From Haloimpatiens massiliensis (GTDB taxonomy: Bacteria; Bacillota; Clostridia; Clostridiales; Clostridiaceae), in assembly GCF_900184255.1 (NCBI RefSeq), contig NZ_LT854637.1, positions 245,963 through 309,962 on the forward strand: DNA of 64,000 nt. Reading direction: 5' to 3'. Shown piece by piece: positions 18,432-27,009 of this stretch (positions within the stretch are counted from its first letter, which is position 1; the number at the start of each line of letters is the position of its first letter). The notes under the pieces are model-generated. The model was given only the letters and a program-made list of their open reading frames with translations. It was not told where the DNA came from and searched no databases. Both the position numbers and the translations under genes were made by a program.

Positions 18432-18689
18432 TTAATTATTCTTTTTTTCAGCTTCTCTCCATTCTGAAAGGAAGGTTTCACAAGCAGCAATTGTAGCATT
18501 ACTTTTTATACTAGAAACAGAACCTCTACCGTCCCAATCATTTCCATCGCTTATATATAAAGTTTCTAAAAAATTTTCTAAATCTTTTATTGAATATTCA
18601 GGAACTAATCTTTTATGATCCTTTAAATTTTGGTATACAGAATCAAAAATTCTATCAAACTCCATTTGTTCCCAATCTTTATTTTCCAT
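18432..18689 (-). CDS. Small conserved-type protein of unknown function
   Basis: An 85-aa acidic, soluble protein with no signal peptide or membrane segment, rich in Asp, Glu and Lys and probably helical. It has an Asp-Gly-Asn-Asp-Trp-Asp-Gly-Arg-Gly segment near residue 48. I do not recognise the family. A good ribosome site (AGGAGG) precedes the ATG, and a terminator follows, so it is a genuine gene. It is convergent with the EamA transporter. Confidence 0.65.
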   Translation of the reverse strand: MENKDWEQMEFDRIFDSVYQNLKDHKRLVPEYSIKDLENFLETLYISDGNDWDGRGSVSSIKSNATIAACETFLSEWREAEKKNN

Positions 18690-18880
18690 AAAATGTCCTC
18701 CTGTCTTATTAGAGATTATGAATTTAATTAAAATATTATGAATTAATAATCATTATTAAGTATACTCTAATGAAATTAATTATTCAAGGAAAAAATGTTA
18801 CCATAAACTCTCATATCTATGTGGTAATAGTTAAATAAAAAACTATTGATAAAAATAATAGGGAAAATAGAAAAAAACTA

Positions 18881-18909
18881 TTGACTATTTAGTAGATGGG
18901 ATTTAAAAT
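18881..18909 (+). promoter_or_regulatory. Promoter of the glycine riboswitch transcript
   Basis: TTGACT (18881-18886), 17-bp spacer, TAAAAT (18904-18909). The aptamer begins about 30 bp downstream. Confidence 0.75.
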
Positions 18910-18937
18910 ATAGTTGTAAGTTAAAGAAAATTAAATA

Positions 18938-19186
18938 TCGGTGGATGAAGGTCGTTGGAGATATCCTTTATAAGGGTAACCGTAGAAGAAAAGTATAGAT
19001 TATGCTATGAATCTATATTGAAGCTTTCAGGTTTGATACAATGATCTGACACAACCCTGGAGAGAGCCCTTAAGTGGGACATCAACGAAGCAACTTAAAC
19101 TAGAATGTGTTTGAGGAAACTTTCAGATAAAAGGACAGGGAGTAGTTAGCAATAGGTATACTATTATAACTACTCCCTGTTTTTTA
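18938..19186 (+). ncRNA. Tandem glycine riboswitch with terminator (no adjacent gene)
   Basis: Two glycine-aptamer-like units follow each other. Unit 1 has GTTGGAGATATCC...GGGTAACCGTAGAAG...GAAGCTTTCAGG. Unit 2 has CCCTGGAGAGAGCCC...CGAAGCAAC...GAAACTTTCAGATAAAAGGACAGGG. These match the order and spacing of the conserved GGAGAG, CCGAAG-like, CTTTCAGG and AAAAGGACAG blocks of the known class. P1 of unit 2 (CCCTG 19055-19059 with CAGGG 19136-19140) overlaps the 5' arm of a 14-bp terminator stem (19135-19148 with 19167-19180, then T6). Glycine binding should therefore block termination, an ON switch. The next gene starts only at 19593, behind further hairpins. Confidence 0.78.
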
Positions 19187-19261
19187 TATATATTTTAAGA
19201 TAACAAACAAATTTATCCCACATTCATATAAAACTACCCTAAAATAATATAAAACTACCTA

Positions 19262-19303
19262 ACATAAAATCCCTTAACCCACAAGGGGTTTTATGTTTTT
19301 TTG
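19262..19303 (+). terminator. Second terminator downstream of the glycine riboswitch
   Basis: ACATAAAATCCCTT (19262-19275) pairs with AAGGGGTTTTATGT (19283-19296), followed by T7. It would stop most read-through from the riboswitch. Confidence 0.8.
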
Positions 19304-19361
19304 TATAAAGAGCAGTTTATAAGAGGATTAGTGTTTTTTAGAGAATTTAAAGAGTAAATTG

Positions 19362-19430
19362 TGAACAGTCACCAGTTAAGTAGACGGGAGGTGTTCATTG
19401 ATCTACTTTAGGTGTTTTTTTAATAAATAT
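19362..19430 (+). terminator. Hairpin/pseudoknot-like element ending in a T7 run
   Basis: AAGTAGA pairs with TCTACTT, and an outer CACC pairs with GGTG just before T7, giving a terminator. An upstream TGAACA can pair with TGTTCA located inside that loop, so the two helices interlock. No gene precedes it closely. It may be a degenerate heptamer repeat rather than a designed RNA. Confidence 0.4.
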
Positions 19431-19592
19431 AGTAACTTTGGGTTATTTCATTACTAAAAGGTTATAATTATAATAAATGAAAAATATTTTATATTAAGAA
19501 GTATAAAAAATATTTGAAATTACAACAAAAATTAAATAAGGATGCAAGGTATAACAGAAGGGAGGGACTGCTACAAGAAGTAGCGTAAAATT

Positions 19593-19874
19593 ATGATTAT
19601 AGGAACAGCTAAAATATATTTATATGCTAATTGGGTTCATTCCTTAAAGGAAAAGAGAATGATAGTTAAGAGTTTAATTGCAAAAGTTCACAATAAATAT
19701 AATGTTTCCATTGCGGAGATTGAAAATCAAGATTACCATAAATCAATAGTCTTAGGCATTGCTTGTGTAAGTAACGATACTAGACATGCTAATAGCATGG
19801 CACAAAATGTTTTGGGTTTTATAGAAGGTAATACGGATGCTATAGTGGAGAGAACTGAAATAGAGATACTATAG
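19593..19874 (+). CDS. YlxP-like DUF503 protein
   Basis: A 93-aa small cytoplasmic protein of the DUF503/YlxP family. Hallmarks are the opening Gly-Thr-Ala-Lys-Ile-Tyr-Leu, the His-Ser-Leu-Lys-Glu-Lys-Arg segment near residue 16 and an ending of acidic and hydrophobic residues. YlxP normally sits in the nusA-infB-rbfA operon and has been linked to ribosome maturation. Here it stands alone, so this may be a paralogue. AGGGAGGG lies well upstream of the ATG at 19593 (about 25 bases), so translation initiation may involve a leader or a weaker site. Confidence 0.8.
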   Translation: MIIGTAKIYLYANWVHSLKEKRMIVKSLIAKVHNKYNVSIAEIENQDYHKSIVLGIACVSNDTRHANSMAQNVLGFIEGNTDAIVERTEIEIL

Positions 19875-19901
19875 TATAAAAGTATTTTATGAAGAGCTAA
19901 T

Positions 19902-19951
19902 AATAATGCGCAATCCTTAATTAAAATATATTAAGGATTGCGCATTATTAT
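19902..19951. terminator. Terminator hairpin (family F)
   Basis: A 19-bp stem, AATAATGCGCAATCCTTAA (19902-19920) with its complement at 19931-19949. A close relative lies at 23357-23411, so this hairpin is itself a repeated unit. Confidence 0.75.
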
Positions 19952-20057
19952 TTAAAATTTTAATTAACTAAAATTTTAAATTTTTAAATGTAATTATTAA
20001 ATATAGAAGGTATTTACATAAGTGTATAGAATTTATATTTCATAAGGAGGGATTAAT

Positions 20058-20828
20058 TTGTATAACTTTTTTAAAAATGAATTTAAAAGATGTTTTTTTT
20101 CAAAAATAACTTTTTTGGGTATGGCGATAACATTTATATGCTTGGTCATACCTTATATAGATGATTTGAAAATTCCATATCCTAATGCTGATGGAATTAT
20201 TTTTTTTATAAGAAGTTCAGCTTGTCTTCCATTAAGTTATCTTCCATTGTTGGCACCATTAATTGCATGCATACCTTCTGCGACTACTTATATTGTAGAT
20301 AAAAAGTCTGGTATTTTAAATTATATATTATTAAAAATGAAAAGAAAAAAATATCTTAAAATACGCTTAGTAGTAAATTTTTTAGTAAGTGGTTTGGTTT
20401 TAGTTATTCCACAGATTATAATGCTAATATTTTTAATCATTAGACATGGAATCAATAATACGTCAACAGAGGTTGTAGGTGCGTTCAGCAGTGTATTTTA
20501 TAATTCAAAAATAGCATATGTAATTATAATGTTAGTAGTATTTTTTATTTCTAGTGCAGTATTTTCTACGTTTGCTTTAGGAATATCTTCAATAGTGGAA
20601 AATAAGTATTTAACCATAATTTTACCTTACATATATGTAATAATTTCAGGTACTGTATTTGAAATGGTGGGAGTTAACAGGATTGTAAATTTAAATGTTA
20701 TGACTCTTTTTGATATAGGCTATAGTTTAGATTTAACTAGTTTAAATGTCATACTTTATGAAGTGATATTATTTATAATAGGCGTATTATTATTTTATTA
20801 TTTTGGAGAAAAGAAAAATTATGCGTAA
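20058..20828 (+). CDS. ABC-2-type transporter permease 1
   Basis: A 256-aa membrane protein with six hydrophobic helices, the first of three different permeases encoded ahead of one ATPase. It starts at TTG 20058 with a strong AAGGAGGG site eight bases upstream. The order permease-permease-permease-ATPase with overlapping genes is typical of peptide or lantibiotic export and immunity ABC systems, but no precursor-peptide gene or two-component system is adjacent. The substrate is unknown. The last codons overlap the next start by 8 bp, implying translational coupling. Confidence 0.75.
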   Translation: MYNFFKNEFKRCFFSKITFLGMAITFICLVIPYIDDLKIPYPNADGIIFFIRSSACLPLSYLPLLAPLIACIPSATTYIVDKKSGILNYILLKMKRKKYLKIRLVVNFLVSGLVLVIPQIIMLIFLIIRHGINNTSTEVVGAFSSVFYNSKIAYVIIMLVVFFISSAVFSTFALGISSIVENKYLTIILPYIYVIISGTVFEMVGVNRIVNLNVMTLFDIGYSLDLTSLNVILYEVILFIIGVLLFYYFGEKKNYA

Positions 20829-21657
20829 ATTAATGAATTATATAAAGGTAAATTCTTGGAAAAATAAAATTTCATATTTTATTATAGGGGCATTAATTAT
20901 ATTTAACTTATTAGGTTTTAAGGAATTCATAGGTGAAGGAAATCATATAAATAAAAATTGGTATGATTTAATAATATCAATTTTATCCAATTACTTAAAT
21001 ATAGCATATGTATTTTTTATATTATTTATGTTATATATTCACAATATTATGTCAAGGAAAAATTTTTATAAATATATATTTTTGAAACTTAAAAGCAGAA
21101 CACAATGGTATTACTATAATGTATTTCTAATTATAGCAGCATCCTTAACATTTACAGCTATAATAGTTATTATAAATATTTTAGAGGGTATATTTACAAT
21201 GCCTTTTACCAATGAATGGAGCAATTACAGTATTTCCCTAAGTAATAATCCAACAGTTTATTTATATGATCCAAAAGTACTAGGATATGTGATAAAAATA
21301 ATATCTCCTTTAAAATATTCAGTAATAAACATAGTTTATTTAATATGTTTTTTTATAACAATAGGTTTGATCTATTTAATATTTTCTATGATACTTAAAA
21401 ATAACATAAGAGCCTTTGTTACTGTTTTTATTATAAACTGTATAAATATTGCATTTTATAATAGTATAAATATTCCCTATGTAGAAAAATTATCATTTTA
21501 CTATAATATAATACTTTTAAGTCCATGCTATGAAAAGTTAAATAGCACAATGATATACAGTAGATTAATTTATTGGGTAATATTAATTTCCGCATTAATT
21601 ATAATTGGAAATGTAATAAAGGGTAATATTGATATGAATTTCGGAGATGATTCATAA
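20821..21657 (+). CDS. ABC-2-type transporter permease 2
   Basis: A 278-aa membrane protein with about six helices, very AT-rich coding sequence and no close resemblance to permease 1 by eye. The ATG at 20821 lies inside the end of the upstream gene and behind TTTTGGAGA, so it is chosen over an earlier in-frame codon at 20803. It lacks soluble domains. Together with its neighbours it would form the membrane part of the exporter. Confidence 0.7.
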   Translation: MRKLMNYIKVNSWKNKISYFIIGALIIFNLLGFKEFIGEGNHINKNWYDLIISILSNYLNIAYVFFILFMLYIHNIMSRKNFYKYIFLKLKSRTQWYYYNVFLIIAASLTFTAIIVIINILEGIFTMPFTNEWSNYSISLSNNPTVYLYDPKVLGYVIKIISPLKYSVINIVYLICFFITIGLIYLIFSMILKNNIRAFVTVFIINCINIAFYNSINIPYVEKLSFYYNIILLSPCYEKLNSTMIYSRLIYWVILISALIIIGNVIKGNIDMNFGDDS

Positions 21658-22385
21658 TGAAAAAAATAAATAAAATCATAGTTAATAATTTAATTGCTAT
21701 ATTTAATTTGAAAATAGTAGTATCAATAATTTTATTATACATAAATGTAAACTTCATAACAAAAGGATTGTATAACATAAAAAATTTCAATGAGCTTATA
21801 AAATTTTCTTTTTATGGAACTATAGGTATTGGTGATTTGCCCATAGAAATGTTAAAGTTCACTGCTATACAAATGTTTATAATATATATTGCTTTAAATT
21901 TTATTAATGAAGAGTTTGGTGAGAGAATAAAATTAAATTTTTTAAGAGTTCACAGCAGAAAGATGTATATAAACAGTATGATTATTACAATATTTGTGAG
22001 TTGTTTTATATATTTCTTATTAGGGTTAATTGTACTAGGGTTATTAAATTTAAATTTAATAACTACTTCTGTAAATTTCACGTTGATAATTAAGATATTG
22101 TTTTTATTAATTATATCAAGTTTCTGTATATGCCTAGTGGGATTTTTGATAGCTTTGATTATTAAATATGAATCTGTGGTATTTACAATTGTACTACTGT
22201 TTTATTATATAGGAATATCAATAGAAAGTAATTTAACAAAATATATTATATTTACTCAGGGCATTCTCTCAAAACATTATTACCACAATATTAGTTTTAA
22301 GTGGTCATATTGTTATTGTTTATTTTTTTCAGTAATTTTGTCTTTTGTTTTAAAATCAATATTTATAAGGAGAGATTTAGTATGA
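21657..22385 (+). CDS. ABC-2-type transporter permease 3
   Basis: A 242-aa polytopic membrane protein with six hydrophobic segments. Its ATG at 21657 overlaps the stop of permease 2 (TAATGA), and its own stop overlaps the start of the ATPase gene (ATGA at 22382). That tight coupling argues that all four proteins assemble in one complex. An Asn-Glu-Glu-Phe-Gly-Glu-Arg segment near residue 83 could be the coupling helix contacting the ATPase. Confidence 0.7.
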   Translation: MKKINKIIVNNLIAIFNLKIVVSIILLYINVNFITKGLYNIKNFNELIKFSFYGTIGIGDLPIEMLKFTAIQMFIIYIALNFINEEFGERIKLNFLRVHSRKMYINSMIITIFVSCFIYFLLGLIVLGLLNLNLITTSVNFTLIIKILFLLIISSFCICLVGFLIALIIKYESVVFTIVLLFYYIGISIESNLTKYIIFTQGILSKHYYHNISFKWSYCYCLFFSVILSFVLKSIFIRRDLV

Positions 22386-23023
22386 GCGATTCTATTGTAG
22401 AAATAAATAATTTAAATAAAACTATAAAGAATAAGGTAATTCTAAATAATATAAATTTAAAGCTTAAAAAGGGAAATATATACGGAATAATAGGAAGAAA
22501 TGGTTCAGGGAAATCAATGTTATTTAAAGCCATGTGTGGACTTATAAAACCTACAAGTGGAGAAATTTTTATATTTACTAAACCCATACATAAAGGTGAA
22601 TTACCAGAAGATACAGGAGCAATAATAGAGAATCCTGGATTTATAGGACAATGTTCTGCATTTAAAAATTTAAAAATGTTAGCGTCCATAAATAGTAAAA
22701 TAGGCGATGATGATATAAGAAAAATTATATCTTTAGTAGGATTAGACCCTAATGATGCACAGCCTGTTAAAAAGTTTTCCTTAGGCATGAAGCAAAGATT
22801 AGGAATAGCACAAGCTATTATGGAAAAACCAAAGTTTTTAATTTTAGATGAACCTATGAATGCACTTGATGAAGAAGGAGTAGAGCTGGTTAGAAGTATA
22901 TTATTAAAATTAAAAGAAAATGAAGTAACCATTCTTATGGCAAGTCATAATAAAGAAGATATAGAGGTTTTATGTGATTATGTATATAAAATGAAAAATG
23001 GAATTCTTACTATTAATTCATAG
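22382..23023 (+). CDS. ABC transporter ATP-binding protein
   Basis: The 213-aa nucleotide-binding subunit of the exporter. Walker A is Gly-Arg-Asn-Gly-Ser-Gly-Lys-Ser (residues 38-45). The signature is Phe-Ser-Leu-Gly-Met-Lys-Gln (about 131-137), and Walker B is Leu-Ile-Leu-Asp-Glu-Pro followed by a switch His in Ala-Ser-His. The SLGM variant and length are typical of lantibiotic-immunity-type exporters. The true start is ATG 22382 behind AGGAGAG. The stop codon lies inside the 8-bp sequence flanking a family A insertion. Confidence 0.85.
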   Translation: MSDSIVEINNLNKTIKNKVILNNINLKLKKGNIYGIIGRNGSGKSMLFKAMCGLIKPTSGEIFIFTKPIHKGELPEDTGAIIENPGFIGQCSAFKNLKMLASINSKIGDDDIRKIISLVGLDPNDAQPVKKFSLGMKQRLGIAQAIMEKPKFLILDEPMNALDEEGVELVRSILLKLKENEVTILMASHNKEDIEVLCDYVYKMKNGILTINS

Positions 23024-23027
23024 TCAT

Positions 23028-23337
23028 GATTAAACCAGAAAAAGGTATAAGGTGATAGAATTATGCAATTTCTCCTCCATGACTTGCATAAGACTCGGAA
23101 CAATAAATTTAATTTAAGAAACTCTAATCTTTTAGCCATATAAAATTATGTAACGCTAACATTCAGCGTCCTGCCTCAGGTTCCCTAGCCTGGCGTCCTT
23201 GCCAGGCTTACGATAATTTTATCTGTCTAAAAGAAGAATTTCTAAAATTAAATTTAAATAGTTCCTTTGCTTCTTATGCAAGTCATTCCAGAGAAATTTC
23301 ATAATTCAGGTAATGTAATGCTTTTTGTGGGATAACC
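23028..23337. mobile_element. Family A MITE-like element, full length
   Basis: A 310-bp copy closely matching the one at 5592 through both arms and the GC-rich centre. Its flanks ATAGTCAT (23020-23027) and ATAGTCAC (23338-23345) match at 7 of 8 positions, a target duplication that includes the TAG stop codon of the ABC ATPase gene. Confidence 0.87.
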
Positions 23338-23356
23338 ATAGTCACAGGTTTAAAAT

Positions 23357-23411
23357 AATAATAATGTCCAATCCTTAATTGAAATATATTAAAGGATTGC
23401 GCATTATTATC
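23357..23411. terminator. Terminator hairpin (family F)
   Basis: AATAATGTCCAATCCTTAA pairs with TTAAAGGATTGCGCATTATT, nearly the same hairpin as at 19902. It lies between the convergent ABC operon and the aldehyde dehydrogenase gene. Confidence 0.7.
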
Positions 23412-23445
23412 TTGCCATTATCATTAGACTCTAGAAATAGTTTTA

Positions 23446-24819
23446 CTAAAGAAACTTGAAAAGTTTCTTTATTTTATCCAAGGTTATGTTATAAGGTGGA
23501 TATACTTTTGTATCAATGGATACGCTGCTTTTTAAAATGCTCTTATTATGAGAGAAGGTATCAAAGGAGGCCCTGCCGTGATAACTACCCATGCCACTTT
23601 CACCAACACCTCCAAAAGGTAGATAATTAGTGGTCATATGGATTAAAGTATCGTTTATGCACACGCCACCAGAGGAGGTTTTCTTTACAATCTCATTTTG
23701 TACTTCTTTAGAAGATGAGAAGATATATAGGGCTAAAGGTTTAGGTTTATCATTTATGATATTTATGGCATCCTTTAAATTTTTATATTCTATTATAGGT
23801 AAGATAGGACCGAAGATTTCCTCACCCATTACAGGAGCATCTAAGGATACGTTATTCAAAATAGTAGGAGATATAAATCTTTCCTTTTCGTCTACATAAC
23901 CACCTACTACTACATCTTGTCCACTAATTAAATTTTTCAATCTATTGAAGTGTTTATCATTTATTATTCTTCCAAAGTTAGGACTGCTTTTAGCATCTTG
24001 ACCATAAAACTGAACCAGTGTATTTTTAATTTCTTCTATTAGAACATTCTTAATATCCTTTTGTACTAACACATAGTCAGGTGATACACAGGTTTGACCA
24101 GCATTAGAAAATTTACCAAAACATATGTCTTTAGCAGCATTTTTTATATCTGCGTCATTATGAATTATGCAAGGACTTTTACCACCTAGCTCAAGGGTAA
24201 CAGGAGTTAAGTTTTTCGATGCAGCCTCCATTATAACTCGTCCTATATTTGGTGAGCCGGTAAAGAAAATATAGTCAAATTTTTCCTCTAAAACTCTAGA
24301 GGACATGCCTTTTGAATTTTCTACCACGTAAACATGTCTATCTTCAAAAGCCTCGCTTATTATTTTTTTTATGGCAATAGAAGTATTAGGAGACATGCTA
24401 GAAGTTTTTATGATGCAGCAGTTTCCCGCAGCTATGCTCCCTATAAGGGGATTTACAGCTAGCTGAAAAGGATAATTCCAAGGGGAAATAACTAGAGTCA
24501 ATCCTAAGGGTTCAGGGACAATATAACTTCTACTTCCCACATAGGCTAGAGGAGTTCGTACCCTTTTAGTCCTAGAAAATCTCCTTATGTTTTTTATCAT
24601 ATAGTTTATTTCTGCTAAGGATATACCTATTTCTGTCATGTATGATTCTATTTCATTTTTATTTAAATCTTTTTTTAAAGCATCTAATATAAGTGCTTCA
24701 TTATTTTCTATAGAGTTTTTTAAATGTTCTAAGGCATTTATTCTAAAATTTATATTTTTAGTAATTCCTAAATTAAAGAATTCCCTTTGTTCTTTAATTA
24801 TTCTAGAAAGTGTGTCCAT
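23446..24819 (-). CDS. Aldehyde dehydrogenase, class 3-like
   Basis: A 457-aa NAD(P)-dependent aldehyde dehydrogenase, short N-terminus as in the class 3/YwdH group. It oxidises medium- or long-chain or aromatic aldehydes to acids. The catalytic Cys244 (Asn-Ala-Gly-Gln-Thr-Cys) and the general base Glu210 (Leu-Glu-Leu-Gly-Gly-Lys) are present, with a Phe-Thr-Gly-Ser-Pro nucleotide motif near 186. A hydrophobic C-terminal end may associate with membrane. AGGTAAT precedes the ATG. It is monocistronic. Confidence 0.9.
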   Translation of the reverse strand: MDTLSRIIKEQREFFNLGITKNINFRINALEHLKNSIENNEALILDALKKDLNKNEIESYMTEIGISLAEINYMIKNIRRFSRTKRVRTPLAYVGSRSYIVPEPLGLTLVISPWNYPFQLAVNPLIGSIAAGNCCIIKTSSMSPNTSIAIKKIISEAFEDRHVYVVENSKGMSSRVLEEKFDYIFFTGSPNIGRVIMEAASKNLTPVTLELGGKSPCIIHNDADIKNAAKDICFGKFSNAGQTCVSPDYVLVQKDIKNVLIEEIKNTLVQFYGQDAKSSPNFGRIINDKHFNRLKNLISGQDVVVGGYVDEKERFISPTILNNVSLDAPVMGEEIFGPILPIIEYKNLKDAINIINDKPKPLALYIFSSSKEVQNEIVKKTSSGGVCINDTLIHMTTNYLPFGGVGESGMGSYHGRASFDTFSHNKSILKSSVSIDTKVYPPYNITLDKIKKLFKFL

Positions 24820-24942
24820 ATATATTACCTCCCATATTGTAGATTTACATACAATTTACCCTCTGTACTTATGATACAAATAATATTATAACATGTAAAA
24901 CCATAAATTGTAAAATAATCATTAATTAGAGAGTTATAGTAT

Positions 24943-25025
24943 AATTGCACCACAAAAAAGGTACAATGTGGCGGAATTATGAAATTTTATAATTCAAGTA
25001 ATTTAATACTTTTTGTGGGATAAGC
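24943..25025. repeat. Family A repeat, termini only
   Basis: An 83-bp miniature with both family A ends (CCACAAAAAAGGTACAATGTG and CTTTTTGTGGGATAAGC) joined through GAATTATGAAATT/TATAATTC. The whole interior is deleted. Flanks no longer show a perfect duplication. Confidence 0.75.
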
Positions 25026-25061
25026 ATATTATACATTAAATAGAATTTTAGTATGAACGTA

Positions 25062-25090
25062 TTGACTTTTATAAGTAAGAAAAGTATAAT
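25062..25090 (+). promoter_or_regulatory. Promoter of T-box-asnS
   Basis: TTGACT (25062-25067), 17-bp spacer, perfect TATAAT (25085-25090). Confidence 0.85.
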
Positions 25091-25164
25091 TATAAATCAA
25101 TAGGCAAATATATATAGTAAAGAAACGAATTATATATTTTTGAATATACTATAAGTAAATTTAT

Positions 25165-25442
25165 AGTAATAAGACTGTGAAGAGAAGAGTAGGTATAAGA
25201 AAGGTTTTAAAGCGAGTCGGTGAAGGTGTAAGACCGATAAATCTCTTATATTGAAGAACATCTCGGAGTTTCTAATCGAAATCTAAAGGAGAGTAGACTT
25301 AGAGGGAACCCAACCCTTATAATGGGAGAGTATAAGAAGCATTAATTGCTTTCGTACTTTATTGAGGTGGCCTTTTTAGGCAAACTGGGTGGTACCGCGA
25401 AACATAGCCTTTCGTCCCAATGTGGGATGAAAGGCTTTTTTG
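25165..25442 (+). promoter_or_regulatory. T-box leader, asparagine specifier
   Basis: Stem I has the GAGA...AGTA internal-loop motif and a distal GTCGGTGAAGGTGTAAGACC hairpin. The specifier loop reads TTGAAG-AAC-ATCTC, with AAC (25257-25259) for asparagine. The T-box GGGTGGTACCGCG (25387-25399) is followed by a terminator (25406-25419 pairing with 25423-25436, then T-run). Uncharged tRNA-Asn should stabilise the antiterminator and switch on asnS. Confidence 0.93.
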
Positions 25443-25528
25443 ACGTTATTTTTACTGCATGAAAACTTAAATATAAAATTAATTGGTGTATAAAATTATA
25501 CATCAATATAAAAAGGAGAGGAAATGAA

Positions 25529-26920
25529 ATGAAAGACACACTAATTAAGAGTCTTTACAGAGAAACACAGCAGTATATCGGTAAAGAAGTAAAAGTATCA
25601 GGCTGGGTGAGAACAGTAAGAGCATCAAAAGCTTTTGGTTTTATAGAAGTTAATGATGGAAGCTTTTTCAAGAATGTACAGATGGTATTTGATGAATCTC
25701 TAGAAAACTTTAGTGAATTAGGTAAATTACCTATAAGTGCTTCTATAGAAGTAATAGGAGAGGTAGTTGAAACGCCAGGATCAAAGCAGCCTTTTGAAAT
25801 TAAAGCTTCAAAGGTTACTAAAATAGGAAACTCATCATCAGATTATCCACTACAAAAGAAAAGACATACTTTTGAGTATTTGAGAAGTATAGCTCACTTA
25901 AGACCAAGAAGTAACGCTTTTTCAGCAGTATTTAGAGTACGTTCAATAGCTGCTTATGCTGTTCATAAATTCTTTCAAGAGAAGGGTTTTGTATATGTAC
26001 ACACTCCAATAATAACTGCTAGTGATTGCGAAGGAGCAGGAGAAATGTTTAGAGTTACTACTTTAGACATGGAGAATCTTCCAAAGGATGAAAAAGGTAA
26101 GGTAGATTATTCACAGGATTTCTTTGGAAAATCTGCTAACCTTACTGTAAGTGGTCAGTTAGAGGGAGAGATATATGCTTTGGCATTTAGAAATATATAT
26201 ACTTTTGGACCAACATTTAGAGCTGAAAATTCAAACACAGGAAGACACGCTTCAGAGTTTTGGATGATAGAGCCAGAAATAGCTTTTGCGGATCTTGAAG
26301 ATGACATGGATTTAGCTGAAGAAATGGTTAAATATATAATAAAATATGTAATGGAAAATGCTCCAGAGGAAATAGAATTCTTCAATAGCTTTATAGATAA
26401 AGGACTAAAGGATAGATTAAACAATGTTTTAAATTCTGATTTTGCAAGAATATCTTATACTGAAGCTGTAGAATTATTGAAAAAAGCAGATGTAGAGTTT
26501 AAGTACCCAGTAGAATGGGGATGTGATCTTCAAACAGAGCATGAGAGATATATAACAGAGAAAATATACAATAAGCCAGTATTTGTAACTGATTATCCAA
26601 AGGATATAAAAGCTTTCTACATGAGAATTAATGATGACAACAAAACTGTTGCAGCTACAGACCTTCTAGTACCAGGTGTGGGAGAAATAATAGGAGCAAG
26701 CCAAAGGGAAGAAAGACTTGATATTTTAGAGGCTAGAATTGCAGAGCTTGGATTAGAGAAGGAAGATTACTGGTGGTATTTAGAGCTTAGAAAATATGGA
26801 GAAACTAAGCACGCTGGTTTTGGTTTAGGATTTGAGAGAATGATAATGTATCTAACAGGTATGAGCAATATAAGAGATGTTATACCATTCCCAAGAACTC
26901 CAGGTAGTGCAGAGTTTTAA
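25529..26920 (+). CDS. asnS: Asparaginyl-tRNA synthetase
   Basis: A 463-aa class IIb synthetase that charges tRNA-Asn. Residues ~15-105 form the OB-fold anticodon-binding domain (Val-Ser-Gly-Trp-Val-Arg-Thr near 24). The catalytic domain carries motif 2 (Phe-Arg-Ala-Glu-Asn-Ser-Asn-Thr near 231) and motif 3 (Gly-Phe-Gly-Leu-Gly-Phe-Glu-Arg near 430). The Asn-specific rather than Asp-specific call rests on overall similarity and on the AAC specifier in its T-box leader. The ribosome site is AGGAGAGG. Confidence 0.96.
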   Translation: MKDTLIKSLYRETQQYIGKEVKVSGWVRTVRASKAFGFIEVNDGSFFKNVQMVFDESLENFSELGKLPISASIEVIGEVVETPGSKQPFEIKASKVTKIGNSSSDYPLQKKRHTFEYLRSIAHLRPRSNAFSAVFRVRSIAAYAVHKFFQEKGFVYVHTPIITASDCEGAGEMFRVTTLDMENLPKDEKGKVDYSQDFFGKSANLTVSGQLEGEIYALAFRNIYTFGPTFRAENSNTGRHASEFWMIEPEIAFADLEDDMDLAEEMVKYIIKYVMENAPEEIEFFNSFIDKGLKDRLNNVLNSDFARISYTEAVELLKKADVEFKYPVEWGCDLQTEHERYITEKIYNKPVFVTDYPKDIKAFYMRINDDNKTVAATDLLVPGVGEIIGASQREERLDILEARIAELGLEKEDYWWYLELRKYGETKHAGFGLGFERMIMYLTGMSNIRDVIPFPRTPGSAEF

Positions 26921-26953
26921 TAGGTTTTAGAATTAATTACCATAAAATTCTTA

Positions 26954-26982
26954 TTGACAAAGGTTTAATTACCCTTTAAAAT
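26954..26982 (+). promoter_or_regulatory. Promoter of T-box-putP
   Basis: TTGACA (26954-26959), 17-bp spacer, TAAAAT (26977-26982), immediately before the T-box leader. Confidence 0.8.
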
Positions 26983-27009
26983 AATTTTTAAAATATATTT
27001 AGAAAATAG

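Noticed and set aside
23630..24874. Plus-strand open frames of 78-89 codons over the aldehyde dehydrogenase gene
   Set aside because: Antisense to a clear enzyme gene, without ribosome sites or protein-like composition.
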